Below, in pieces: positions 6,273 to 13,972 of a stretch of DNA of 19,104 nt. A program made the position numbers and the translations under genes. The DNA comes from an uncultured Prevotellaceae bacterium (GTDB taxonomy: Bacteria > Bacteroidota > Bacteroidia > Bacteroidales > Bacteroidaceae), in assembly GCA_946413885.1 (NCBI GenBank), contig CAMKMK010000010.1, forward strand, positions 1-19,104, given 5' to 3'. Every line of letters begins with the position of its first letter. Position 1 is the first letter of the stretch. The notes under the pieces were generated by a model. It was not told the origin of the DNA, searched no databases, and saw only the letters and a program-made list of their open reading frames with translations.

Positions 6273-7104
6273 GCAGAATATATGGAATTGTCCATCCCTC
6301 AATTCCTAAAGCACGATATTCTCCATTTATATAATAAACTTTCCAAGGATGATAAGCCTTTAGTGCCTCTGCTATCTCTGTGGCAAGTTGTGGGTTGACA
6401 TCAGGCTTTACTACCTTTACATCACATTCCACGAGATTACCCATCTCGTCAACACGAGCACGTTTAACCTTGAAGACAAATCGATTTACATTGGCCAGTT
6501 CGGGATAGCGCTCAATATGCAGAGGGAGTATTTTACGCAGCATCTCTTGGCCTCCATTCCGTTCTAGTTTGTCGAAGGTGAATCCGTCTTTGACGAAATT
6601 GTGATATTCCTTCTGTCCTATCACCTTACCTTGGTCTATATCAAGAATCGTTTCTTCTTCATAGTTGCGTTCAAATCCCGTGGGCTGGGAGTAGATGACC
6701 TTACCTTTAGCCACCCGAATCTTGCCTGAAACCCAACTGGCAACTATTCGGTTACCTGTGCTATATCTGTTGAAGATGCGATACAAAGTTTTAGACGGGA
6801 TGCTTTCGCCCACTACTGCCTTTACTTTTGGGTCATAAGCTTCACATCTGACGCTATCCAGATAGAGCTTATCATTGTAAATGCTCCAATAAGCGGTAAA
6901 GCCATCCCAATTGGATGAGACAATAGGACGGTCTGATGGCAATGCATCTTTCACAGCATGGTACAGCACAGAATCGAGGTATATAGGTCTTACCAACAAT
7001 ACCAATCTCTCGCCATTGATATAAATTACGTCTCCGTCTTGCCCTGTTGCATAAGCTGTTAAAGCAAGTATCATTAATTGTGCGCACAATAATAGTCTCT
7101 TCAT
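6262..7104 (-). CDS. Exported protein with TonB C-terminal-like end
   Basis: This 280-residue protein has a signal peptide (MKRLLLCAQLMILALTAYAT, cut near residue 20) and no other membrane segment. The last 80 or so residues (FVFKVKRARVDEMGNLVECDVKV, then PQLATEIAEALKAYHPWKV, then IEGWTIPYIL) follow the order of a TonB C-terminal domain: strand, 'G-x-h' turn, helix before a 'P-W' element, final strand. The rest (about 25-195) is a mixed region with many Tyr and Asp that I do not recognise. A true TonB is anchored in the inner membrane by an uncleaved N-terminal helix and has a Pro-rich linker; neither is clear here, so this is probably a periplasmic or surface protein that reuses the fold. 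It is preceded by a TAnnTTTG box and overlaps the next small ORF. Confidence 0.7.
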   Translation of the reverse strand: MKRLLLCAQLMILALTAYATGQDGDVIYINGERLVLLVRPIYLDSVLYHAVKDALPSDRPIVSSNWDGFTAYWSIYNDKLYLDSVRCEAYDPKVKAVVGESIPSKTLYRIFNRYSTGNRIVASWVSGKIRVAKGKVIYSQPTGFERNYEEETILDIDQGKVIGQKEYHNFVKDGFTFDKLERNGGQEMLRKILPLHIERYPELANVNRFVFKVKRARVDEMGNLVECDVKVVKPDVNPQLATEIAEALKAYHPWKVYYINGEYRALGIEGWTIPYILHDK

Positions 7105-7131
7105 ACCGTTAAATTCCGATTTATCTGTCTA

Positions 7132-7139
7132 CAAAGGTA
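7132..7139 (-). promoter_or_regulatory. Putative -7 box for the TonB-C-like exported protein
   Basis: The minus strand reads TACCTTTG, matching TAnnTTTG, 27 nt upstream of the ATG at 7104. The -33 position holds only a weak match (AATG instead of TTTG). Confidence 0.45.
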
Positions 7140-7462
7140 CGGATTTTCTTCCATTTTTCATTTATGGACTGTGTTAAAATGTTTTTCTATACCCATTTCT
7201 TGATAAAAAACATCCCCCTTTGTAATTTCGCTTTCATCTTCAATAATCCTCTTCTTTTGGTATAAAGTACCTTCGACGAGGTCAAAAATTGCGTAAAAAC
7301 GGGCTAAAAATCGCCAAAATACGCCCAAAATCACCTCTTTTTTTCTCAAATGGGAGGCCCTTCGCTTGAACCGTAGCAAGAATCCAAAGAATTGGACAAA
7401 AACACAACTTATTCATTTTCTGTTATTTAGGTGTTCTGTAAAAGGCAACAAATAAGACAAAA
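7140..7462. other. AT-rich stretch without a supported gene
   Basis: No convincing gene is seen. A 73-codon minus-strand reading frame (7158-7379) is open, but it is basic, AT-driven and lacks family features. Around 7285-7335 the plus strand repeats near-identical AAAATCGCC/AAAATACGCCC words, which may be decayed repeats. The stretch probably holds the upstream region of the 6262-7104 gene and the left part of the structured islet. Confidence 0.5.
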
Positions 7463-7615
7463 GCGCTACAGTGCTACAGTGCTACAGTTAATTATACGGT
7501 TACCACAAACGACGAAAAAAAATCATAATATATATATTTATATATATAAATATATATATTATGAGCATATTTTGGGATGTTGACAAGCATAAAAACAACT
7601 GTAGCACTGTAGCGC
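7463..7615. repeat. GCTACAGT repeats forming an 18-bp inverted repeat
   Basis: The left arm carries three head-to-tail GCTACAGT units (7465-7488); the right arm carries two of the reverse complement ACTGTAGC (7598-7613). The outer sequence GCGCTACAGTGCTACAGT (7463-7480) is the exact reverse complement of 7598-7615. Shifting by one unit gives a second 17-bp match (7473-7489 with 7597-7613), so the pairing can slide. The 117-nt spacer contains a perfect AT palindrome. No gene covers the structure. Similar CTACAGT-type repeats sit, as far as I recall, near primase/VirE-type mobile elements of Bacteroidales; that link is memory, not proof. Confidence 0.85.
7523..7564. repeat. Perfect 42-bp AT palindrome
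   Basis: Every base from 7523 to 7564 pairs with its mirror about the centre between 7543 and 7544. The ends are TCATAATAT and ATATTATGA and the core is alternating TA with TTT/AAA interruptions. Apart from the C/G pair near each end it contains only A and T. It could extrude as a cruciform or, as RNA, form a 21-bp hairpin. It lies within the spacer of the GCTACAGT inverted repeat. Confidence 0.9.
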
Positions 7616-7670
7616 ATTGAGCGTCTTTTCCTTCCTCTTTTACCCCCTCTACCTCTAACCTTTATTTCCT

Positions 7671-7796
7671 TCACAACTCCCCTTCATCAATCCCATACTG
7701 GCCGCAGATCCACTTCACGGCGACGGGTGGCAGCATCTGCGTCCTGGGCGTGACGCCCCACTCTGCTGACTCAGCCAACGTCTGGAACCAAGACGG
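7671..7796 (-). pseudogene. Minus-strand coding relic, C-terminal fragment
   Basis: A minus-strand frame with no stop between an upstream TGA (7797-7799) and TGA at 7671-7673 reads like a natural protein tail: TLAESAEWGVTPRTQMLP, then AVKWICGQYGIDEGEL and stop. It has no start codon suited to a complete gene. The family is not recognised. Its open part meets the plus-strand HU-like relic at about 7784-7800, as if two gene fragments had been joined. That it was ever coding is judged from amino-acid character only. Confidence 0.35.
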
Positions 7797-7936
7797 AGGA
7801 CATCACCGAGACCAAGGCATACGGCGTGGCTCAGATTTCCGAAATCCTTACAATCAACGAGTTCGCAAAGCACATCGCTCAGCACGGTACGCTCTACAGC
7901 CGCGACGTGATCCAGGGAGGATCTAGAGAAAACTAG
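7784..7936 (+). pseudogene. Truncated HU-like DNA-binding protein relic
   Basis: The frame ending at TAG 7934-7936 is open back to a TGA at 7751-7753 but lacks an ATG. It contains ETKAYGVAQISEILTINE followed by EFAKHIAQHGTLYSRDVIQG, which resembles the N-terminal half of the HU-like DNA-binding proteins common in Bacteroidales (a 'K-A-Y-x-V-A-Q' strand, then 'FA-x-HI-x-x-HG-x-x-x-SR-x-DI' helices). The expected rest, including the 'G-x-x-h-x-LG-x-F/h-G' part and the DNA-contacting arm, is absent; after IQG the frame ends GSREN and stop. These proteins are often found in mobile islets with VirE-type primases and an amidase, none of which is intact here. Confidence 0.55.
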
Positions 7937-7941
7937 AGCAG

Positions 7942-7981
7942 AGAAAGGAGGTGATTGATGAAAGGTAGAGGGATTGCTTAG
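7942..7981 (+). other. Very strong Shine-Dalgarno-like site with a 7-codon ORF
   Basis: AGAAAGGAGGTGAT (7942-7955) is complementary to the usual 3' end of Bacteroidota 16S rRNA over 14 nt. An ATG follows at 7958-7960, 2 nt beyond the match, opening MKGRGIA and a stop at 7979-7981 that overlaps the pssA stop. Other genes in the window have no such site. It may be the truncated start of a gene from the decayed islet. Confidence 0.45.
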
Positions 7982-8700
7982 AGGTTGTTCGGACCAACTG
8001 CCTCTTTTTCAGCATATTTATTGTTCAGCAAGGAGAGGACAATATACCAGAGGATGATGGCGGCGAAACAGCTGTAACCAAAGAGGAAACAAGGTAGGGC
8101 ACCCAGCAGGAAGATGTACTTAATCTTGTTTTCTTGCCAAGTGAAGGTCTTGAACTTCAGCGCCAGCATGGGTATCTCTGCAATCAAAAGGAAGCAGAAA
8201 AGCAGCATGAAGAGGAAAAGGAAGAGTGCGTTGAACTTCAGCGAAGTCAAGAATGCATGCTGCCCTAGTACCAAGGAACCCCAGAAAAGTGCATTCGCTG
8301 GTGTGGGAAGGCCTATGAATTGGGTGCTCTGACGGGTGTCGAGATTGAATTTGGCGAGACGAAGTGCCGAAAAGGCTGCCATCAGGAAAGCTGTATAAGG
8401 CAGGAACTTGTTGATGGGCATGAGCGCCTCTGGACAATGAACCTCGTGGAACAGATAGAAAAGAATGCTGCTGGGGGCTACGCCAAACGTCACAACATCG
8501 GCCAAGGAATCCAATTCTTTTCCAATAGAAGATGTTACGCCTAAGAACCTTGCCGAAAGACCATCAAAGAAATCAAATATGGCGCCAATCACAATCATGA
8601 GGACCGCCCACTGGTATTGCCCATAGAAGGCGCACCCCGTAGCTATGCATCCGCTGATCAGATTGCAACAAGTGATGATGTTGGGTATTTGATAGTTCAT
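7978..8700 (-). CDS. pssA: CDP-diacylglycerol--serine O-phosphatidyltransferase
   Basis: This 240-residue membrane enzyme transfers the phosphatidyl group of CDP-diacylglycerol to L-serine, giving phosphatidylserine. The CDP-alcohol phosphatidyltransferase motif D-G-x2-A-R-x8-G-x3-D-x3-D is complete: Asp46, Gly47, Ala50, Arg51, Gly60, Asp64 and Asp68. Several hydrophobic helices follow (about 30-45, 100-115, 135-150, 155-180, 190-225), as expected for the integral-membrane type II enzyme. The start ATG overlaps the psd stop by 4 nt (ATGA), so the two are translationally coupled and encode consecutive steps. The C-terminus is short and polar. The gene ends beside the decayed islet, so that islet may have inserted just downstream of it. 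Confidence 0.95.
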   Translation of the reverse strand: MNYQIPNIITCCNLISGCIATGCAFYGQYQWAVLMIVIGAIFDFFDGLSARFLGVTSSIGKELDSLADVVTFGVAPSSILFYLFHEVHCPEALMPINKFLPYTAFLMAAFSALRLAKFNLDTRQSTQFIGLPTPANALFWGSLVLGQHAFLTSLKFNALFLFLFMLLFCFLLIAEIPMLALKFKTFTWQENKIKYIFLLGALPCFLFGYSCFAAIILWYIVLSLLNNKYAEKEAVGPNNL

Positions 8701-9413
8701 AACGTTTCTTCTTTTTCGACAGATGGATTCAGGCGGGCAATCACAGTCTCATTGCCAACGGTACGCTGCCCCATCTTTACATCTATTTGTGTCCCTAAGG
8801 GGAGATACAAGTCCACTCGAGAGCCTAACTTGATGAAACCCAGATGCTCGTCGATATAACAGTCCTCGCCTTTGTGGGCATACGTGACAATACGACGTGC
8901 CAATGCACCTGCCACCTGGCGAACCAATATGTCGACTCCATCAGGGGTAGTAATCAGAATGGAACTGCGCTCGTTTTCCTCGCTGGCTTTGGGCAACCAG
9001 GCACGATGGAAATTACCGTCCTGATGCTTCACCATCTTCACTTTTCCATCCACAGGAATCCAGTTGGCATGCACATTGAAAAGACTCATGAAGATACTCA
9101 CCATCAAGCGACGATCATGGAAGTACTCGTCCTCCTCAACCTCCTCAATCACCACGATGTTACCATCAGCAGGAGCAACGACCAAGCCGTCTGTCTCGCC
9201 ATCAAAGATACGAATGGGGCATCGATAGAAATTCACTACCGTACAATAAGCAATGATGCTGAGGATGAAAACGATATTGAAAGGTATTCTGGTAGAAAAC
9301 GCATAATACAACAGAAGATTCAGGGCTATCAACCCTAAAGCACCCCATATCAAGGTGCGAGTGCCTTCATGATGGAGTCTGATTTTCTTGAGTTTCTTCA
9401 GTCGTTTTCCCAT
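8697..9413 (-). CDS. psd: Phosphatidylserine decarboxylase proenzyme
   Basis: This 238-residue proenzyme makes phosphatidylethanolamine from phosphatidylserine. Two membrane segments lie at about residues 20-38 and 44-60. PADG (81-84) and the conserved MSLFNVHANWIP (109-120) are present. The self-cleavage site is LGSR with Gly197-Ser198; Ser198 should become the pyruvoyl group of the alpha subunit. The length and LGSR sequence fit the short PSD type found in Bacteroidota. It is the first gene of psd-pssA, reversing the pathway order, with a canonical promoter upstream. It is divergent from dnaE across 169 nt. Confidence 0.96.
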   Translation of the reverse strand: MGKRLKKLKKIRLHHEGTRTLIWGALGLIALNLLLYYAFSTRIPFNIVFILSIIAYCTVVNFYRCPIRIFDGETDGLVVAPADGNIVVIEEVEEDEYFHDRRLMVSIFMSLFNVHANWIPVDGKVKMVKHQDGNFHRAWLPKASEENERSSILITTPDGVDILVRQVAGALARRIVTYAHKGEDCYIDEHLGFIKLGSRVDLYLPLGTQIDVKMGQRTVGNETVIARLNPSVEKEETL

Positions 9414-9434
9414 AAATAATCACACACTTCGGTA

Positions 9435-9465
9435 CAAAGTTAGTCTTTTTTTGAATAAACACAAA
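9435..9465 (-). promoter_or_regulatory. Bacteroidota sigma-70 type promoter of psd-pssA
   Basis: On the minus strand TTTG (9465-9462) is followed after 19 nt by TAACTTTG (9442-9435), a match to the -33 TTTG / -7 TAnnTTTG consensus. The ATG of psd is 21 nt downstream of the -7 box. This is the best promoter in the window. Confidence 0.75.
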
Positions 9466-9523
9466 ATAAAGATTCACTATTTAGAGCCATTCTCCTTAAA
9501 TGAACTTAAAATAGGAAGATTTT

Positions 9524-9555
9524 ATTGCACATTTGAGAAAAAAGTGTTACCTTTA
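9524..9555 (+). promoter_or_regulatory. Weak candidate promoter of dnaE
   Basis: ATTG (9524-9527) and TACCTTTA (9548-9555) are separated by 20 nt and resemble TTTG/TAnnTTTG with one mismatch each. The dnaE ATG is 27 nt downstream. The surrounding DNA is AT-rich, so a chance match is possible. Confidence 0.35.
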
Positions 9556-9582
9556 ACGCAAATTTGAAAAAGAAACTCTCAC

Positions 9583-12500
9583 ATGGAGGATTTTGTACAT
9601 CTACATGTTCACTCGCAATATTCATTGCTTGACGGTCAGGCAGCCATCAACAAGCTGGTGGACAAGGCCATCAAAGACGGGATGCGAGGGATGGCTCTTA
9701 CCGATCATGGCAACATGTTTGGTGTGAAGGAGCTGTTCGATTATTGCAACAAGGTGAACGGCAAGCGTAAGAAAGAAGGTCTGGAGCCTTTCAAGCCTAT
9801 CTTTGGATGTGAGGTTTACGTAGCTCATCGGCATAAAGAGGACAGGGATTTCGCGATGGGGGACCGTGGTGGAAACCACCTGATTCTGCTGGCGAAGAAC
9901 TTCAATGGATACAAGAACCTGATCAAACTGGTCTCGCGTGCGTGGGTGGATGGATTTTATGGTAATCCCCGTACAGACCACGAAGACTTGGAACGCTATC
10001 ACGAAGACCTCATCTGCTGCAGCGCCTGTATTGCCGGCGAGGTTCCCTCCAAGATCCTGAATGGTGACCTTCTGGGTGCACGAAAAAGTGTAGAATGGTT
10101 CAAGCGTGTGTTTGGTGACGATTACTACTTAGAGTTGCAACGTCATGAAGTGAAGAACCCCAACATCAAGGCTAATCGTGAGACCTTCCCCTTGCAGCAG
10201 ACAGCCAACAGGGAAATCATCAAGATTGCCAGGGAATACAACGTGAAACTTGTCTGCACCAATGACTCTCACTTTGTTGACGAGGAGAATGCGGATGCCC
10301 ACGAGCGACTTCTATGCCTCTCCACAGGGAAGAAAATCTTTGAGGACCACATGCTCTACACCAAGCAAGAGTGGTTCAAGACACGAGCTGAGATGAACGA
10401 GGTCTTTTCAGACATTCCTGAGGCTCTGCTCAATACCTGTGAAGTCCTGGATAAGGTGGAAACCTACGACATCGAAAGTGACCCCATCATGCCAAACTTC
10501 CCTATCCCAGAAGATTTTGGCACAGAGGAAGAATGGCGACAGAAGTTTAGTGAGGAACAACTCTTCCAGGAGTTTACAAGCGACGAGAATGGCGAGAACC
10601 AACTCCCACGTGAGGAAGGCGAGAAGAAAATCAAGAAACTGGGTGGATACGAAAAGCTGTACCGTATCAAATTCGAGGCAGACTACTTAGGCAAACTGGC
10701 TTACGATGGAGCAAAGCGCATCTATGGCACCCCTCTGTCCAAGGAGTTGGAAGACCGCATCCGATTCGAGCTCCACATCATGAAAACGATGGGATTCCCT
10801 GGATACTTCCTCATCGTGCAGGATTTCATCAACTCAGCCCGCAACGAGCTGGGCGTGTGGGTGGGACCAGGTCGTGGCTCAGCCGCAGGTTCTGTGGTAG
10901 CCTATTGTCTGGGGATCACCAAGTTGGATCCTTTGAAGTATGACTTGCTTTTCGAGCGTTTCCTGAATCCTGACCGCATCTCCTTGCCTGATATAGATAC
11001 AGACTTTGATGATGACGGTCGAGGAAAAGTGCTGCAATGGGTGATGGATAAGTACGGACACGACAATTGTGCCCACATTATTACTTATTCTACGATGGCA
11101 ACCAAGAATGCCATCAAGGATGTGGCACGTGTCGAAGATCTTCCTTTGGACAAAAGCAATGCCCTTTGCAAAGCCATCCCAGAACGTTTGCCAGACGGCA
11201 TGAAGATGAATCTGGCCAATGCCATCAAGTGTACCCCTGAACTCCAAATGGCTGAAGCTTCTTCTGACCCCAAGGAATCCAAGACCATCAAGTTTGCACG
11301 TATGCTCGAGGGACAGATTCGAGGAACGGGTATTCATGCCTGCGGCTTCATCATCTGTCGCGATTCCATATCCGACCACGTTCCTGTCAGCACAGCCGAT
11401 GACCCTGATTTCCCAGGCATGAAGACAACGGTCACTCAGTACGACGGTCATGTGATTGAATCCACAGGTCTAATCAAGATGGACTTCCTGGGACTTAAGA
11501 CACTCTCTGAGTTAAAGGAGGCATGTCGTGTCATCAAGGAATCGGAAGGCGTGGAGGTGGACTTAGACAACATCCCCATCGACGATGAGCTTACCTACAA
11601 GCTCTATCAGGAAGGGCGAACTGTCGGCACGTTCCAATTTGAATCTGTCGGCATGCAGAAATACCTGAAGGAACTTCATCCTACTGTGTTCGAGGATCTT
11701 ATCGCCATGAATGCCCTGTATCGTCCGGGTCCTATGGATTACATCCCTTCTTTCATCGCAAGGAAAAACGGGCGTGAGTCCATAACCTACGATATCGACT
11801 GCATGGAGAAATATCTGAAGGACACATACGGAATCACCGTTTATCAGGAGCAGGTCATGTTGCTTTCCCGTCAGTTGGCGAACTTCACGCGTGGTCAATC
11901 TGATGCCTTGCGCAAGGCGATGGGAAAGAAGAAGAAGGATATCGTTGACCAGATGAAACCCATGTTCATCGAAGGTGGCATGAAGAATGGTCACGATCCC
12001 AAGATATTAGAGAAGATCTGGAGTGACTGGGAGAAGTTCGCTTCCTATGCATTCAACAAATCTCATGCTGCATGCTATTCTTGGGTCGCTTATCAGACAG
12101 CCTACCTCAAGGCACATTATCCCCAAGAGTTCATGGCTGCCCTCCTGACACAACGCAAGGATGACATTAAGGAAATCACCAAACTCTTGGATGAGTGCCG
12201 CGCGATGAATATCGAGGTACTGGGTCCTGATGTCAACGAGTCCCAGACAGACTTTGGTGTTAACCACAAGAAGCAAATCCGCTTTGGCCTGATGGCTATC
12301 AAGGGGTTGGGGTCGTCAGCAGCAGAGGCTATCGTTAAGGAGCGCAAAGAGCGTGGTCCTTTCAAGGGCATCTTCGATTTTGCCCAACGAGTGTCTATCT
12401 CCGCCATAAAACGAAGTGGGTTGGAATGTCTTGCCATGAGTGGCGCTTTTGATACTTTCTCAGATGAAATCCAGCGAGAGCAATTCATGGCATCAAACAA

Positions 12501-13290
12501 CAGGGGCGAAGTTTTCATCGATACCCTGACCCGCTACAGCAACCAATTCCAGCAAGCCCAGCAAGAAGCACAATTCTCTCTCTTTGGAATGGACGCCATC
12601 GAGGTCAACACCCCTCAAATTCCTCCTTCTGAGAAATGGAGCACGCTGGAACGGCTCAACCGTGAGAAAGAACTTGTTGGCATCTACCTTTCTGCACATC
12701 CTCTGGACGAATTCAGTGTGGTGCTGAAAGGAGTGTGTAACCTACACATGGATGACTTGACAGACCTAACCCAATTCGTTGATCAAAATGTTTCGCTTGG
12801 CGGTATTGTTACCGATGTCCGCAACGGCATCAGCAACAAAAGCAACAAACCCTATGGGATTGTCACTATGGAGGACTACAGCGGTTCAGGAGAAATCCGT
12901 CTCTTTGCAGAGGATTGGGTCAAGTGGGCCAACTATATGTCGCCAGGCAGCACACTCTTTATGAAAGGTCGTGTTCAACTTCCCTGGACAACATCTTCCA
13001 AACCAAGTCTGAAGATTGAAAGCATCGACTTCCTTGCCAACGTCAAGGATCGACTCGTTAACGATATAACAATCAATGTCGTCTTGCCTGACTTGGACGA
13101 GGATACTGTCATGGCGCTAACAAATATGGCTAATGAGCATCCTGGGGACGTAAAAGTTTCATTCAAATTCTTTGATGGATCAGGACGCAATCAGATTGGC
13201 ATGCAAAGTCGTGGAAAAAGAATCTCTGTTAACAGGGCTCTACTGGATTACATCGAGGGCAATAATGCTCTTTCCTATAGTATTAACTAA
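9583..13290 (+). CDS. dnaE: DNA polymerase III alpha subunit
   Basis: This 1235-residue protein is the replicative polymerase subunit. The N-terminal PHP domain (about 1-290) keeps probable metal ligands: HVHS (His8, His10), TDHGN (Asp41, His42) and NDSHF (His230). The polymerase core has PDIDTDF with Asp470 and Asp472 and GLIKMDFLGLKT with Asp634 as catalytic acids, plus the YRPGPMDYIPSFI and YQEQVMLLS motifs. A tandem HhH region (IRFGLMAIKGLGSSAAEAI) lies near 898-917 and an OB fold at about 1066-1140. After the OB fold come about 95 residues of C-terminal domain. Length is normal for Bacteroidota DnaE. It heads a probable operon with trxA 21 nt downstream. The intact PHP metal ligands suggest that the domain may still bind metal. 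Confidence 0.97.
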   Translation: MEDFVHLHVHSQYSLLDGQAAINKLVDKAIKDGMRGMALTDHGNMFGVKELFDYCNKVNGKRKKEGLEPFKPIFGCEVYVAHRHKEDRDFAMGDRGGNHLILLAKNFNGYKNLIKLVSRAWVDGFYGNPRTDHEDLERYHEDLICCSACIAGEVPSKILNGDLLGARKSVEWFKRVFGDDYYLELQRHEVKNPNIKANRETFPLQQTANREIIKIAREYNVKLVCTNDSHFVDEENADAHERLLCLSTGKKIFEDHMLYTKQEWFKTRAEMNEVFSDIPEALLNTCEVLDKVETYDIESDPIMPNFPIPEDFGTEEEWRQKFSEEQLFQEFTSDENGENQLPREEGEKKIKKLGGYEKLYRIKFEADYLGKLAYDGAKRIYGTPLSKELEDRIRFELHIMKTMGFPGYFLIVQDFINSARNELGVWVGPGRGSAAGSVVAYCLGITKLDPLKYDLLFERFLNPDRISLPDIDTDFDDDGRGKVLQWVMDKYGHDNCAHIITYSTMATKNAIKDVARVEDLPLDKSNALCKAIPERLPDGMKMNLANAIKCTPELQMAEASSDPKESKTIKFARMLEGQIRGTGIHACGFIICRDSISDHVPVSTADDPDFPGMKTTVTQYDGHVIESTGLIKMDFLGLKTLSELKEACRVIKESEGVEVDLDNIPIDDELTYKLYQEGRTVGTFQFESVGMQKYLKELHPTVFEDLIAMNALYRPGPMDYIPSFIARKNGRESITYDIDCMEKYLKDTYGITVYQEQVMLLSRQLANFTRGQSDALRKAMGKKKKDIVDQMKPMFIEGGMKNGHDPKILEKIWSDWEKFASYAFNKSHAACYSWVAYQTAYLKAHYPQEFMAALLTQRKDDIKEITKLLDECRAMNIEVLGPDVNESQTDFGVNHKKQIRFGLMAIKGLGSSAAEAIVKERKERGPFKGIFDFAQRVSISAIKRSGLECLAMSGAFDTFSDEIQREQFMASNNRGEVFIDTLTRYSNQFQQAQQEAQFSLFGMDAIEVNTPQIPPSEKWSTLERLNREKELVGIYLSAHPLDEFSVVLKGVCNLHMDDLTDLTQFVDQNVSLGGIVTDVRNGISNKSNKPYGIVTMEDYSGSGEIRLFAEDWVKWANYMSPGSTLFMKGRVQLPWTTSSKPSLKIESIDFLANVKDRLVNDITINVVLPDLDEDTVMALTNMANEHPGDVKVSFKFFDGSGRNQIGMQSRGKRISVNRALLDYIEGNNALSYSIN

Positions 13291-13311
13291 CAAACAAAAC
13301 AATTTATAGCT

Positions 13312-13626
13312 ATGACACAGAACATAACAAGTGAGAATTTCGAAGAACTCATTGCCAGCGGGAAACCTATTGTTCTGGATTTCTGGGCAACCTGGTGTGG
13401 CCCATGCCGCAGAGTTGGTCCCATCATCGAAGAATTGGCAAATGATTATGAGGGACAAGTGATAGTAGGCAAATGCGACATCGAGGAAGACGAGGATCTC
13501 CCCATGCGCTTTGGCGTCCGCAACATCCCCACCATCCTGTTCATCAAGAATGGCGAGGTTGTCGACAAGCAGGTGGGTGCTGCTGCCCGTCCTGTCTTTG
13601 AAGAGAAACTGAAATCCATCCTGTAA
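13312..13626 (+). CDS. trxA: Thioredoxin
   Basis: This is a 104-residue cytoplasmic thioredoxin with the redox motif WCGPC (Trp28-Cys32), the buried Asp23 and cis-Pro73 in RNIPT. The protein has no signal peptide. A third cysteine (Cys55 in GKCDIEED) replaces the usual Val in the 'K-V-D-h-D-E-N' strand. The gene follows dnaE by 21 nt and precedes a small acidic protein by 19 nt, so co-transcription is likely; a functional link to DNA synthesis through ribonucleotide reductase is possible but is inference. Confidence 0.95.
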   Translation: MTQNITSENFEELIASGKPIVLDFWATWCGPCRRVGPIIEELANDYEGQVIVGKCDIEEDEDLPMRFGVRNIPTILFIKNGEVVDKQVGAAARPVFEEKLKSIL

Positions 13627-13645
13627 CAGAAAAACGACTACAACT

Positions 13646-13972
13646 ATGGCTACATTCGAGGATGAACTTCTCCAGGATGCAGAAGACGATGCACGCACCA
13701 TCGAATACATCAAGAATTATCTGCCTCAGGACCTCAAGGACAAATTCTCTGACGAGGAGCTCTACTACTTCCTGGATGTGATAGGAGAATATTACGTTGG
13801 TGTCATCGATGCCGCTCAGGACGAGGATGCCATCGATATCGACATTGATGCTGTGGCTTCCCATATTGCCAAGCAAGCCAAGAAGGACAAGATGGGCGAC
13901 TATGACCCAGAGGACCTGCGTTGGGTTGTCGACGGCGAGCTGGAGTACGGAGAGTCGTTAGAGGAAGAATAA
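13646..13972 (+). CDS. Small acidic protein, unknown function
   Basis: This 108-residue protein is very acidic, with runs such as DAAQDEDAIDIDIDA and ending in EYGESLEEE. It appears helical, with an aromatic segment DEELYYFLDVIGEYYVGVI at about 36-54. No signal peptide, metal motif or nucleotide site is seen. Its position between trxA and tsaE looks like a conserved Bacteroidales arrangement, and its clean length and codon use argue that it is real. Its TAA stop overlaps the tsaE ATG by one base (TAATG), which points to translational coupling. The function is unknown; an assembly or adaptor role is only a guess. Confidence 0.85.
   Translation: MATFEDELLQDAEDDARTIEYIKNYLPQDLKDKFSDEELYYFLDVIGEYYVGVIDAAQDEDAIDIDIDAVASHIAKQAKKDKMGDYDPEDLRWVVDGELEYGESLEEE

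Noticed and set aside
7158..7379. 73-codon minus-strand frame upstream of the exported-protein gene
   Set aside because: It has a plausible length but an AT-driven composition, no recognisable motif and no clear promoter of its own.
7492..7674. 60-codon minus-strand frame through the AT palindrome
   Set aside because: The Tyr/Ile/Tyr/Ile run is the direct translation of the TA palindrome; nothing else in it resembles a protein.
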